DNA of 64,000 bases from Selaginella tamariscina. Lineage: Eukaryota; Streptophyta; Lycopodiopsida; Selaginellales; Selaginellaceae. A model generated the notes under the pieces. The model searched no databases, was not told where the DNA came from, and was given only the letters and a program-made list of their open reading frames with translations. The DNA lies in the NCBI GenBank assembly GCA_003024785.1, contig PUQB01000279.1, positions 115,144 through 179,143 on the forward strand. The letters run 5' to 3'. Each line of letters starts with the position of its first letter. The stretch's first letter is position 1. This document shows positions 33,700 to 44,900 of this stretch, in pieces. Both the position numbers and the translations under genes were made by a program.

Positions 33700-34821
33700 A
33701 TTTTGCAGATGTAATGAAAATAATTGAGAACATGGATTTTCAGCATTGCCATGAGGTAAGAGAGGGGTTTGGCGACAATTTCTTGTGCCAGATGTCAGAA
33801 TGACAGAGTTCATGCAGGAAATGGATAATAATGCAGCTCAAAACATCGTTACATGGGGGCCACTTCATCATCATTTTTATTGGCTTCAGTTCCGAAATCA
33901 ATTTCTTCAGCGCATGCAATATCTGAATCTTGTAAGGATGATGTACAATTAAATGATGAAGGGATAGGCAACGAGATAGTGGCAACAGATAAATGTGAAA
34001 GGGAGCAAACAAGTGATTTGCAAAGTATTCAAGAGGCAACGCCATCTCATGTTACTCATGGCCATATTGTGTTGTTGGATGTCAATGGTGTTCTGCTTCA
34101 TCGATAAAGGCCCCAGGATAGAAAAACAGAAATCAAACAAGGAGATTTCATTCCTTGTCATGGTAAATTTCGATATGATATTATTTTTCGTCTAGGGCTG
34201 GATCGTCTCTTTCAAAAGCTTCACAATATAAGAAAGGAAAGCAAGCCATACTTCTTCAAGAATGAAAGAATAATTGGGACTCATGGGGAGATCAGTCGCT
34301 TAAGGATAATGAAAAACGCACAGATGTGTAGTAGACGACTCTCCTCAGAAGGCTATGCTCAACCAAAACATTGCTTGTATTCATCCAATCACTTTCGATC
34401 CATATTCTGATACCGATATCATGGATGAGCTAGTGAACTACTTGGATACGTGCCTTAGAAAGAAGAATCTCGAAAATTTTGTGAGCAGTATCCACCGTAT
34501 CATACATTTCTTGAAGCTTTTCTTTCTCGTGATATTGAATTTTATAAAATGAAGGATAACAACCGGGCGCTTTATAATATTATTCTTAAGGAACGTCAGT
34601 TTTTAGATGAGCCTTTATGCAGACCTTCTCTTATCATATTTTATGTATTAACAAGGATGGCAACTCCCAATTGCATTCGTGAGAGTGTTAAGTGGTGGCA
34701 ACAACATCAATATATTGACCAAAATGATTTAATTAATCCGGAAAGTGATGATTTAGACAAAATGAGAAGATTTCTCTGTATGGTTAGGAAGAAAGTATTT
34801 ATAAATAAATTAACATGTTGA
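33700..34821 (+). pseudogene. orfC copy in X: FCP1-type HAD phosphatase-like, stop plus deletion
   Basis: Same protein as at 5485-6757. HGHIVLLDVNGVLLHR is followed at once by a TAA stop (about 34105). About 160 bp between DRLFQKL and HNIRKES are missing (junction near 34220), removing HAD motif II and the KPLEF lysine. Motif IV survives only in part because the sequence around GTAGTAGACGACTCTCC is altered. The C-terminal half (34355-34821) is well kept. The gene ends about 270 bp before the TIR. It cannot make an active phosphatase. Confidence 0.7.
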
Positions 34822-35088
34822 TAAGGAAATGATTTCATTTGTAATTATGTTTGATAGTATTTCTTCATTATTGTAAACTATTTTTAGAATAATATGAATA
34901 TTTAAGATAGTTTAGGAATATTCCTTACTAAGTAAGGTTATTGAATGATTAATTAATTAATTAATATTTAAGGCTTAATTACATATTAATTAAATGATTA
35001 ATTAATAATTAAAACTTAAGTATTAATTAGTAATTTATTTTATATTTCCATTTTCACGTATCATGCCCACTTTAGTTACAACGTGCAT

Positions 35089-35092
35089 ATAT
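35089..35092. repeat. Target-site duplication ATAT, right of X
   Basis: Matches 20775-20778. The following AGTCTAAAATTTCG continues the X' sequence broken at 20778. Confidence 0.88.
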
Positions 35093-35639
35093 AGTCTAAA
35101 ATTTCGTAATATTAAACAGCTTGAATCACTTGAATAACATTAAATGCAATTTTAAAATACTCATTGGAACTGGAGAGTATATATGTCAGAGTGTCGGATA
35201 TTTGTGTCAACTCATCTTAAATTTTATTTTCTGTTCTTTTTAAAAAATTTGAATTTTTGACATATGTATTGTCGGTCTGACATGTAAATTTGAAAATGCA
35301 TTTAATTTCTCACTCAAATTCAGATCTGGTTCTTTCTCCGGCAAGGGTTTCTTCATTTATGTATTTTTCACTCTTTAGATCTTCTTTTCTTCATAGTGAT
35401 CATCTCAGGAGCGAGATTAAATTGGGTGCTATTCTTTATAGGAAAGCACGGCGCCTTTAGTGCTGTTTACAAGTAAGTATTATAAACAAATTTAAAAATA
35501 CTTATAAAGATTCACTCTCTTACATTCTCTCTTAAAATTACAATTTAGGGGTTTAGGAATGCATTAGGATTATAATATATTCCGTTAGGGATTTATCCCA
35601 TTTAAATATCCTTTTAACTTAATATTTTAGGTTAACCGG
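35093..35639. other. X' spacer between insertion site and array D, no gene
   Basis: Inverse of 25111-25606; same TATAGGAAAGC and GGCGCC elements. Nothing coding is seen. Confidence 0.6.
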
Positions 35640-36175
35640 GGCGGCGGGATTAATTCGGCCATTTCTTTTTCGCCTCTTCGAAGAGGTGGCGGGATTAATC
35701 CCGCCACCATCTCTCGGGCAATGCTTCTTCGCCACTGAAAAAGAGTGGCGGGATTAATCCCGCCACCATCTCTCGGGCAATGCTTCTTCGCCACTGAAAA
35801 AGAGTGGTGGGATTAATCCCGCCGATAACCTTCTCAACTGATGAAGGAGTTTCCAAAATTTATTAGAAAGAGTTGTCGGCGGGATTAATCCCGCCAACCA
35901 TTTTAGAAGGCAGGGAAGGGGTGGCGGGATTAATCTCGCCACCACTTCCCTGTTTTAAAGATTTGGGGACAGGATTTATCCCGAGATCTCTTTGAAATCA
36001 TAGTTTTGGAGAGAGTTAAGTGCGGGTTTAATCCCGCCACCCATTCCCCGTCGTAAGAATTGTGGGCGGGATTAATCCCGCCGACTCTCTTCAAAGGGGT
36101 CGAGTCGGCGGCGGGATTATCCCGCCGACCGTTCCTCATCGGAGGGATTCGTGGGGGAATTAATCCCGCCCATCA
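35640..36175. repeat. Palindrome array D (upstream of orfA in X')
   Basis: About 12 copies of GGCGGGATTAATCCCGCC or variants, inverse of array B. One unit of about 62 bp (GGCGGGATTAATCCCGCCAC plus an ATCTCTCGGGCAATGC spacer) is tandemly duplicated at 35686-35820, absent from array B. This shows recent array growth. Confidence 0.92.
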
Positions 36176-36312
36176 GTTGTATTAATCAAACATGAGATAT
36201 TATCTCTAAACATAATTATGTATTATTGCATATGCATATTATTAAGTAACCGTAATTCAGATTTCTAGAAATATTGCATAAATAGATATCATAAATAATA
36301 CAATTATTTACG

Positions 36313-39300
36313 TGCAGGACAATATGTTTAATACTGGAGATAAAGTATGTTTTCTTCGGAACAACGAGATAGTTGGCACTGGAACTGGGAAGTTCGAGAT
36401 AATAATGCATCATGTCACAATATTGCCCAAGGATCTTGTGTGTACGTATGGGTGAACACCATTTACAAGCATGTTGAGGTTCTGGGAATGGAATTTGAGG
36501 AGGGTTCTCCTGTATTGTGGAATTTGGATGAAGTCAACGCTGACACAGAATATGCAGAGTCACAAACAAATAGTAGCACGAGTTTACCAGATGATGGCTT
36601 GCCTACTGTGATGGATGAGGTGATTCTCTTTCTTCGTGAGATTGAAGTCGGAAGAGGCATCATCACAGCTATAAATCCAATGGAAGCAGTGTCAGAAGAG
36701 AAACTAGGGTCCGACTTCGTGGGTGTAGTTGTGACAGAGGTTTCCCTAATGGCACATTGTATCCTGGATCCCTCGTGAGGTGGCGAACATCTGAATTAAG
36801 ACGGCAAGATGGTTCAACATATTCTGGGTTGGATTTCAATAATAACAACCCGGAAGAACAACTCATATTTGAAGAGGTTCCTTGCATTGGTCCTATTGTA
36901 AGAAAAAGGCGATTCATGGGTTGTAGATTTTCCCTGCAAGTTTCAGCAAGAGGGTAAAGATGGATCCTACATCTTCCGAAAGTGTTACGAGCATTTCCAC
37001 GATTGACTGTTGCAAGAAGAAGTGTTGTCAGATGGCAGACCGGAATGAAATTACCAATGTAGACATGTCTTTCGTATGCTCACCCAAAAGCAAAGGCATA
37101 AGTTTGTATATGCTGCACTAACTGGGTGTATTGATGGAATGGCCTCGGACACAGGTTATCAGAGTACATCCATGGTATTTAATAAGGTGGCCATTTGCTT
37201 CAAAGCTTGGTACAGTATTATACGGGATCCGAAAGACCACGTTCTACTGTCGGAGGGATGAGTGGCTAGATGGAGCGCGAACTTCAGTTCATGGGAACAC
37301 TCGCTTGGTCAAAACCCGCTCTCACATCAATGGCAGCCATAGAGATACTCAAGGCTTTTGTGGAAGCAAATGCAGACATGATGCCTCACAAATGCCGAAC
37401 CACAAATGCAGGGGTCAGGGAAAATCTCAAGGTTTTGCCTTCAATCTACACTCAATTGAAGTTGTGTGAACATGTGAACAAGTGCCTCAGTTTGATGGGG
37501 CTCCAAGCAATCTGCACTGGTACCTTCAACAACATATGGAATACTCATTTTAAGGATGTGGAAATTACAAAACACTCTAGCTTTTCCAAGTGTGACACTT
37601 GTACATCATTGAAGGAGAGGCTTGTGCAAAAACCTTGGTGGAGATCACTGCCATTCAAAGAAGAATGGAGGCCCACATGATTGCACAACAAACTTGCCGG
37701 TCTCAGTACTATGCACAACGCATGCTTTCTGTGTCACGCCCATCAGAGTACCTGTGCTTGATCCATGACAAGATGGATCATTTAAAGACCAGCATTCCAA
37801 AGCTCTTTGCAACACCAAAGTGCCTTGGAAATGTCATGAAACTTCCGATTTCATTGACAGGTGTGCTAACACATGGACACGGTTGTGAGTCATATGGACA
37901 CTTTTAACTTCCACATTGGTCTAGCGACTCCAATTTCACTATTGGGTCGTTGGCGTTATGTGTTTCAGAAACCTTGAAGCCCACTCACAGACAAGTCCTA
38001 TCAGTGATCTCAAAGTGAAGAAACAACACCTTCAACCTTTACATAATGCTCTCATGAACACATCTGCACTTGAGGCTACTTGGGAATATGAGAGGCATTG
38101 TCAGCAACCTGCACAAAAAACAGATGGCCCTGTTGAGAGTTCAGGTTCAGTGGAGGGATCTAGCTCAAATAGTGTACATGTGTCCTCAACATCAAATAAG
38201 CTTCCTCGTTATTTGCTTTTACAGATGGATAATTGTGCAGGCGAGAACAAAAATAGGTAAATCATTTTACTTAAGGGTTTCTCAAGCTCATACTTACTTT
38301 TATTTTCTAGATATGTGCTAGCATACTTGTCAATGCTTGTTGCCAAAGGTGTGTTTGAAACAATCACGCTCAGTTTCCTTATGGTTGATCACACTCATGA
38401 AGATATTGATGCGTTCTTCAGCAAGGTCTCCAACTCTACAAAAAGGACAAGTGCACTTACTTTACCACATATGATGAATCTTTTGAAAATTGCATCTCCA
38501 AAAAAAGTTGTGCTTTGCTTGTGACTGAGGTGCCAGACTTCAAAAAATTTCTCAAGGAGTATATAAAAGAAGGGAGTGATTCTTTAGTTGGTCACCTTGT
38601 GCCGCTACAATTCTTTTTCTCCATACGAGATGGTATACCTATTATGCAGTACAAGTTACGGCCATCAGAGCAGGAGTGTTACCGAAAGAAGGCTTAATGC
38701 TCTTCAAAAGTGGAGAGGATGGAAAGCCACTTCTCCCAGAAGGACAACCAGACCCTATTCCATTGAGTGCCCAGCTCAAGGAACAAGAGGTTATTATTGA
38801 TGGCCTCAAAAAAATATGTGGCATGGGTTCAAAAATAGATGCCAAAGAATTCTGATAAGGCAACTGGTTACTCAGAACTATATAAGCATGTGGTCGACTA
38901 TTGGGAGACTATTGTTCGAGAGTTAGAAGGGCCTACTATCACAAGTACAGAATTGCAACACCCTTTGTGGCCTAAAACAAGGTGGCGAGAGGAGATTGAA
39001 ATGACATCACTTAGCACAGACGACATAGAAGCCAGTAGTGATGTGGAAGTGCAAACCCCACACTTTGTTGGACAAAGGAACCAAAAACATAAAGCATACT
39101 TAATTGCTGCAAGGATCTTCAAAAACTAATGATGGTCCTCATTACTCCAAATGTGTCATATAATCAGCCTATTTGGATGGGTCAAATTATTGACACACCT
39201 GAAGTTATCACGAACAATAGTATGGTTAAGGTTGCATGGTTCAAAACCACAAAAAAGGCGACACGAGAAGGAGAGCGAAAGATATAAAAGAAAACATGAT

Positions 39301-39427
39301 CTCACAATCAAAAAGACCTAGCATGTTTTATAAATGTTAAATCCATTCGATATGGGTGGATGTCAAGAAGCGTTGATAAAGTCATGATTAACAAAACTGC
39401 AAGAGAATGTATGTTTTTTGAAGCTTA
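36313..39427 (+). pseudogene. orfA copy in X': DDE/D transposase-like protein, many frameshifts
   Basis: The + strand counterpart of the orfA gene in X. It keeps the DKMDHLKTSIP, LLLQMDNCAGENKNR and HTHEDIDAFFS boxes, the last with GHT changed to DHT. The 54-nt intron is at 38257-38310 (GTAAATC to TTTCTAG), which joins AAT-AG with A-TAT to give NKN-R-Y. Frames break at about 36380, 36775, 36955, 37240, 37610, 37905, 38495 and 38680, more often than in the other two copies. The gene runs toward the right TIR and stops 522 bp before it. It cannot encode a full protein. Confidence 0.7.
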
Positions 39428-39949
39428 AAGCAATTACAGAATTATAAAATATTATATATTTAATATTCATAATTATTATAAACTCTTTAGTAATAGTACC
39501 AAATTGTTTACTTAACTATATAAATTTATAAAACGATATGGAAGATTGACTATATTATTATAGGTTTGTATATTAATATATATATTACTACTACAAATTT
39601 TTAATTAATAATGTTATAAAATATTAATATTTTAATAACAACATAAATATTTATATAATGTACCTTTTATGCTCTTCCTTAATTGTTATATTAGGCCCAT
39701 ACAATCTTAAATATATATATATATAATTTAATACCTTTACTTTTATAATGTTATTAGTTTTTGTTCAATGAATGCTATAATTTATTAAAGGGTCGATTAC
39801 AAAATAGAATATTCTAAAGAATATTCTGTTTTTAAATATATATTCTAAAGAATATTCTTTAATATTAGAAAATGCTAATTAAATAGCTAAAATTGCTATT
39901 TATTAGGAAATGGGACTATAGCCATGCCCATTTTAGTTACAACTTGCAT

Positions 39950-39953
39950 AATT
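39950..39953. repeat. Target-site duplication AATT, right of X'
   Basis: Matches 5209-5212 directly after ...AACTTGCAT. Confidence 0.85.
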
Positions 39954-42099
39954 CAATAGATCTCCCCAAACATGAATAAGATATTTAATTTAGTATGTCG
40001 AACTAAGATACATTATTCATTCTAGACACCTAGTAATCCAGAAAGTACTACATTGCCCCTCAAGCAATGTATTGAGAAATGCCTCATTTCTCAACTAACT
40101 TGAAAACACGTTTCAAGTTATAACACTAAGGTAGTGCCTTACTAAAGTGTTGAACTCAAGTCCACTTGAGTCTTCATATTTCATGATTATGGCCACCTCA
40201 TGTGATCATAACCAAGTCTTAATATTAAGCGCTCCAAACTCAATATTCAAGAGACACCATACTATACTTTAATAAGTCATTTATAATCAATCTTAAAAGA
40301 CTGTCATAAATACTTTCAAAGTTTAAGATATGAATATCTCAATGAATGAGGTGATAGGAAACCTCATATTTTGTACTGAATATTGGACCATACGTTATGG
40401 ACATTGTATCACAATCATCAAGAATAGAGACCATCTTCTTGAATTAATCCCGCTACTTCACTTTCAAGAATGTTGAACCAAGGTCAAGGAACACCATCAA
40501 ACCTTGAGATAAACTAAAGACTAACCCAAGGAATACAATCAAACCTTGAGTCAAAAATAGTTTTAATTTTCAATATTTTAAAGAACTGAAGATACCTACT
40601 TATAAGTTCTCGAAGTGCCCACATTTGCAACCTTGATGCAAAGTTAAGAAACCGTCTTTTTGAACAATTATATTCGACTAAAAAATGATATTGATATTGA
40701 AAACCAATACCAACTTTTAATTCTTATCGAATACATACTATCTTAAGGAGGTACATGCACTTAAACCTCCAATGAAAATCCAACTGTTACTGGCTCATTG
40801 ATAATTCTCAACATAAGTTATCAAACTTAGCAAGTTTCCTTAGTCGATAACCAAAGTGGAGAATCCCAAATCATGCTCTTCTTAACCAAAGAATCACCCT
40901 TGTTTAAGAACTTCTCCCCACATTGCAAACAACGTTAATAGTTTCCAAGATTAAAGAGTTAATAATAAAAATGCACAAGTGTGTGCAGAACGCCTTTAAT
41001 TTGCAAGTTCTTCATTACACAGTAAACTAAAAATGTAAATGTATGTTTCCAATATTACTCTTTCTAATAGATCATGCCATCTATCCCAAAAGTTGCATTG
41101 ATAGGAATGCAACATTAAATCCGTCTATTGCCAAAATATATTATTTTATTTCATTCTTAAGATCCCATGAGATAACTTCATAATTAAGTTAGTTGAGTTA
41201 GCTAACTTGAATACAACGTGCGCGCCTACAACCAACTAAGGTTTCAAGTTGTACTTTGTTCAAATCAAATGACTTGAACTTAGTAAACTATTTCACCTAA
41301 TGTTACTTGCAGCTAGCGTCATCAAAATATTACGTCGGACAATACTTTGATTATATTGGATCTTCGAACCAACTGCTTAACATATTCATCATATGTTAAT
41401 ATTCGACATTCCGTTGCATTATAAGTTCATCACCATAGTCTGCTTCTAGAGTTACACTCTTGGGAACATGCACTATAATAAGAGCTTATTTTACACTTTA
41501 TGTCAAAATGTAGTATTCCCTCTTATGTTTGAATATGCCCCTTTTTTCCGAAGTCAAAGACGCACATTTGAACATAAGTCTTTCCCCGTTTGAACACTAC
41601 AGTTGGATTCGATATTGAAGCTTGACATAAGCCAAAACTCAAGGACACTGTCTGTTTCCAAATCATGTGTTATTTCAAATTCAAACACCTTAAAGAAAAA
41701 GAAAAAATTTCAATAATGGGTAAGCTTAGCATATTACATGATCCACTTCACAAGACTTAGTTTGTAAGCTAGAACAAACTAACACGCCACGTCTTATGGA
41801 AGTTATGGTAAAGTAATCTGAACATTCATAAGGTAAAGTAACCTAGAGAAAACGTAACCTGGCATGTAACTTGAAAGTTGCTTCCTGAGTGCTACTCAAC
41901 ATTGGAGTCCATAACCCACCCCACTTATGAAGTAGGTGTTCTCTAAAAAGTTATAGATCTCAGGATTAGCTCTTCGCACAGAATTCAGACGTTAGCCAAA
42001 AGTGATAAAGTACTTCAAAAATTTAGAACTAACTAAACCCTGAAACAACTATAACTTTAGGCAGTCCTACTGACCGCAGAGAATAGCTCCGATACCAAT
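39954..42099 (-). mobile_element. Non-coding interior of an L1-family retrotransposon (minus strand)
   Basis: No coding frame is visible on either strand. On the minus strand it starts just after a primer-binding site, so it is the 5' leader or decayed gag region of the element whose 5' LTR is at 42100-43288. It was joined to 5208 before X' inserted. Confidence 0.5.
42086..42097 (-). other. Primer-binding site (tRNA-iMet type)
   Basis: The minus strand reads TGGTATCGGAGC two bases from the LTR end (...CTCTGACA). The plant retrotransposon consensus is TGGTATCAGAGC, so one mismatch. This fixes the sense strand of the L1 LTR. Confidence 0.75.
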
Positions 42100-43288
42100 T
42101 GTCAGAGTTTTAACCCAAAGGGCTAACACGTGGCAACACGTGGCTGCTAGGTGGCCATTTGGCGTCATCACCTTGTGTGAGCAATGCTAAGTTTCCCAGA
42201 ACAACCCCAACAACCCCTAGGTTAGACTCTAATGCCCAAGTGGACAGAAGACTTAGGGTTTAGCCTAAGTCTCCCTAGAATGTCTGCCCCCAAAACCCTT
42301 GAGGGATAACCCTAATTGACTTAGGGTTTAGCTTAAGTCTCCTAGAGTGTTTGCCCCCAAAACCCTTGAGGGATAACCTAGTTGACTTAGGGTCTTGCCC
42401 TAGAAGACCTAGACAAGCTCATGCCCTAACCCCCATCAAGGAGACGTGTGTTCCACACATTACCCCCCCTCGTGACAGAGCTAAGGCATCGTCACTTACC
42501 CTTGAGGAATCACCCTCATCCGGGAGTACAACCCCTTTAGGGCGACAAGGGGTATTTTGAACCACGACTAACCCCTAAGGGTTTGAATGGCCAAGTCATA
42601 CCCTAGACCTAGGGCTCGTACTTAGTGAGGACACGAGTGTGCGCCGTAGGCAGACACGAGTGTTTGCTAAGTAAACTCCCTAAGGCTAGGTTTGGGATAA
42701 CCCTAAGCACATGACCTTGCGAGTGCCTCGCGAAAGGGCTCTTGCTAACACGCTTAGGTTGTTTAACCCTTGAATTCCAAGGAGACACTCCCCTAGCCAA
42801 GTGTGCCAAAGCACACCTAGTTACGAGACCTAACCTCCCTTGAGCGGATGCCCAAGGCTTAGCACCCTAGTGCAAGCACAAGCATGTGTGTTTGTTAAAG
42901 TATCCAATCCCTTGGCGACAAGCCTATGACATAACCCCAAAGGGCGTGCCTCGGGCGTTGTACCATGTGACGTTTAGCCCAGTGTCACATCTCCATGTGA
43001 CACTGCCTTTCATGATGTGGGCTATCATGCCATAGCCCTTAGATTCAAGAGTTGCACCAAGTGCCACAAACGTGCTCCTAAATGCCAACTCTAGAGCCCC
43101 TTAGTGAACCCTCAGGAACTGGTAATGTGAACCTGTCAACAAGATCCCACGCCCACAGTTGGACAAGGACACGGATGTGCCTTGTTTGGCTGTGAGTGCT
43201 ACACCTAGCTTGACATGGAGGAGAAGGCTAGAGACAAGCCTTTACCTTTGCCTCGTGGAATGTGCATTCCGACAAGACCTCCCAAGCA
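42100..43288 (-). repeat. LTR of retrotransposon family L1, copy 2 (5' LTR, minus strand)
   Basis: TGTCAGAGTTTTAACCC to CAAGCA on the + strand, aligned end to end with 1764-2947. The PBS beside its low-coordinate end shows it is a 5' LTR on the minus strand. Small frames inside (42351-42560, 43159-43377) have no recognisable product. Confidence 0.75.
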
Positions 43289-43850
43289 TGGATGATCAAT
43301 TACAAATCAAGTATGACCACGTCCAAAGCTCCACAACCAACACCAACTACCCAAGGTACGTAGGGCAACACGTGTGAGGGAGGCGCATAAATGTGACAGG
43401 AATGACTCTATCACATGGTGGCAGACTAGTAGGAAGGCACCACCTGTACCTAGGGTCTAGCGTTAGGTAACCCACTATATAGTAGGAAGTAGTGTAGTGG
43501 GTCGGGGTCTTTTAAGAGTCAAGTCTGCATCTTATATCTTGCTCCTCTGTCGGAGATAGTTTATACTTGGACATGCAATATAAATATATCCATATTCCTT
43601 CTATTCACCTTACAAGTGAGTGTTCCTTGCTTGTCCCTACTCCTAGGCTTAGCAACACTCTCTGCCAAATCATTGTAGTGGAACTCCCCCTACCTGTACA
43701 CGGACCCTCGCGGCGTCCGGGTAGAGGCCATCCAATACTTCCACTACTCCGAGGTAAGGTCAGCTTGCCGTCGGGACCCCCGGAGTTGGACGCTCTCCAC
43801 ATCGTCCTGGCAACCATTGTAGCTTCCTAAGAAGCATCACATCTGGCATG
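43289..43850 (+). mobile_element. Unassigned retrotransposon-derived DNA
   Basis: Contains GTAACCCACTATATAGTAGG and a TATATCTTGCTCC stretch that could be an LTR promoter, then GC-rich sequence leading into the protease remnant. The 87-aa frame (43567-43830) is not recognised. Confidence 0.35.
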
Positions 43851-43985
43851 CGGAGTCCCGACGACCAATGTTGTGGTCTTAGACATGCACACCAGAGGGG
43901 GATTCAACCTACTTTTTGGTCGTCCTTGGCTCAGGGGTGTGAAGGTGCAGCATGACTAGGAGCACCAACAAATATTCTTGTGTTG
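43851..43985 (+). pseudogene. Retropepsin C-terminal remnant of a Ty3/gypsy element
   Basis: One frame reads VPTTNVVVLDMHTRGGFNLL, then FGRPWLRGVKVQHD and a stop, then EHQQIFL. The hydrophobic-GRPWL-R box is the conserved end of plant Ty3/gypsy proteases (pattern LLLGRPWL). RT, RNase H and integrase are missing: the sequence passes directly into the 3' non-coding part of L2, so this is a deletion derivative. Confidence 0.6.
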
Positions 43986-44264
43986 GGTGACAGTCTTTGC
44001 AAATGTGTAAAGGTCTTTGCAAATGCGCAAAGTTCTTCAGGTGACTTCATGTTGTAGGTGGTGCCTTCGGCAACTAGTTTACGACTTAGTGAATGATGAT
44101 TTTGAAGTACTTGGCTTCGTGTAATGCAAGAGGGTATGCAAATTAAGAAACTTTTACTAACTATGCAAGAGTGATTATGTTAGTTTTTGGTTAGTTTTCC
44201 TATCTAATCTTCGAGTTAGTGCTCTCCATCAATGAGGATGTTGATATTTCAAAGGCAGAAAGTG
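43986..44264 (+). mobile_element. 3' internal end and purine tract of an L2 element
   Basis: Aligns with the complement of 3551-3860. It ends TTTCAAAGGCAGAAAG just before TGTCATAG, a degenerate polypurine tract. Confidence 0.55.
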
Positions 44265-44900
44265 TCATAGTTTTTACTATAACCTTTACTTTTACTTTGG
44301 AGTTAAAGGTTGTTACCTACTAAGTTATGTGATGAATCCCATATATAGTGAAAAACAACCCTATTTAGTGCACTTAGGTGCTTAAGTTAGTCTAGTCAAT
44401 TGTCACTAGATACCTCGAGAAACTTTAGGTAAGGTAGTAGAAAACTCTTCCTTGGTTTGTATGTTCTAGTTACCCTGTAGATTTCCTAATTGACTATGGC
44501 AAGTTTGGCATGTTTGCATGGGTTAGGAACACCCCTAGGGCTAACCTCACCCTAGCTTGCCTTAACTCCTCGCCCTAACCCCTCCCCATGTAGGATTTAC
44601 GGGTAGGAGATAGATTTAGGTCCCAAGAGTGCAAGTGTTTACATTAAGGGCTAGCCCATGCCAGCCCACTTAAGTAAGAAAACTAAGGGAGGGAGGGGGG
44701 TGGGGGCTTCGTCACATAAATAAGGTAGTGTAAATATGTAGTGAGAGTTCTTGGATTCAAAAGAGAGCTTGTTATTCTCCTATCAATGCATATTAAACTT
44801 GCCTCATCAAGGCACAACTCCATGTTGTGCCGCCTCAACTTTCACACGATAGGGGTATGTCACACCTTCATGTTATAGCCTCTACCCTTATCATTGCCAA
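44265..44900 (+). repeat. LTR of retrotransposon family L2, copy 2 (plus strand)
   Basis: Starts TGTCATAGTTTTTACTATAA and matches the complement of 2955-3550. A G-rich tract at 44680-44710 corresponds to the C-run of copy 1. The right border is approximate. Confidence 0.6.

Larger units (their letters stand above)
20779..35088 (+). mobile_element. Transposon X, complete inner copy (14.3 kb)
   Basis: Both ends carry a 27-bp TIR (ATGCAAGTTGTAACTAAA at the left, the complement of ATGCACGTTGTAACTAAA at the right) identical at 25 of 27 positions. The element has the order TIR, orfA (minus), palindrome array B, AT-rich/telomere-like/microsatellite centre, palindrome array C, hairpin, orfB (plus), orfC (plus), TIR. 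The genes face outward and their promoters lie beside the arrays. It inserted into X' in opposite orientation with a 4-bp duplication. The superfamily is uncertain. The 4-bp duplication and the transposase motifs make a Sola-like assignment plausible. Confidence 0.93.
5213..39949 (-). mobile_element. Transposon X' (outer copy), interrupted by X and a chromovirus
   Basis: X' starts ATGCACGTTGTAACTAAA and ends with the complement of ATGCAAGTTGTAACTAAA. It is flanked by AATT on both sides. Its two halves (5213-20778 and 35089-39949) are the inverse of the right and left arms of X. The halves are separated by exactly one X plus a 4-bp duplication. Removing X and the 6.3-kb chromovirus leaves about 14.1 kb, close to the 14.3 kb of X. 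Strand here means inverted relative to X. A 4-bp duplication fits only some DNA-transposon superfamilies, among them Sola, Ginger, Chapaev and piggyBac-type elements. The AATT and ATAT sites exclude a strict TTAA target. Confidence 0.93.

Noticed and set aside
30368-35088. Interpretation of the palindromes as parS centromere sites
   Set aside because: The ParB-like segment lacks a visible helix-turn-helix and the motif is unlike parS; kept only as a loose functional link in the findings.
5213-39949. Helitron or LTR element as the identity of X
   Set aside because: Clear inverted termini and 4-bp duplications, no Rep/helicase, no LTRs of its own.
42351-43377. ORFs inside the L1 LTR
   Set aside because: No recognisable product, not kept between the two LTR copies.
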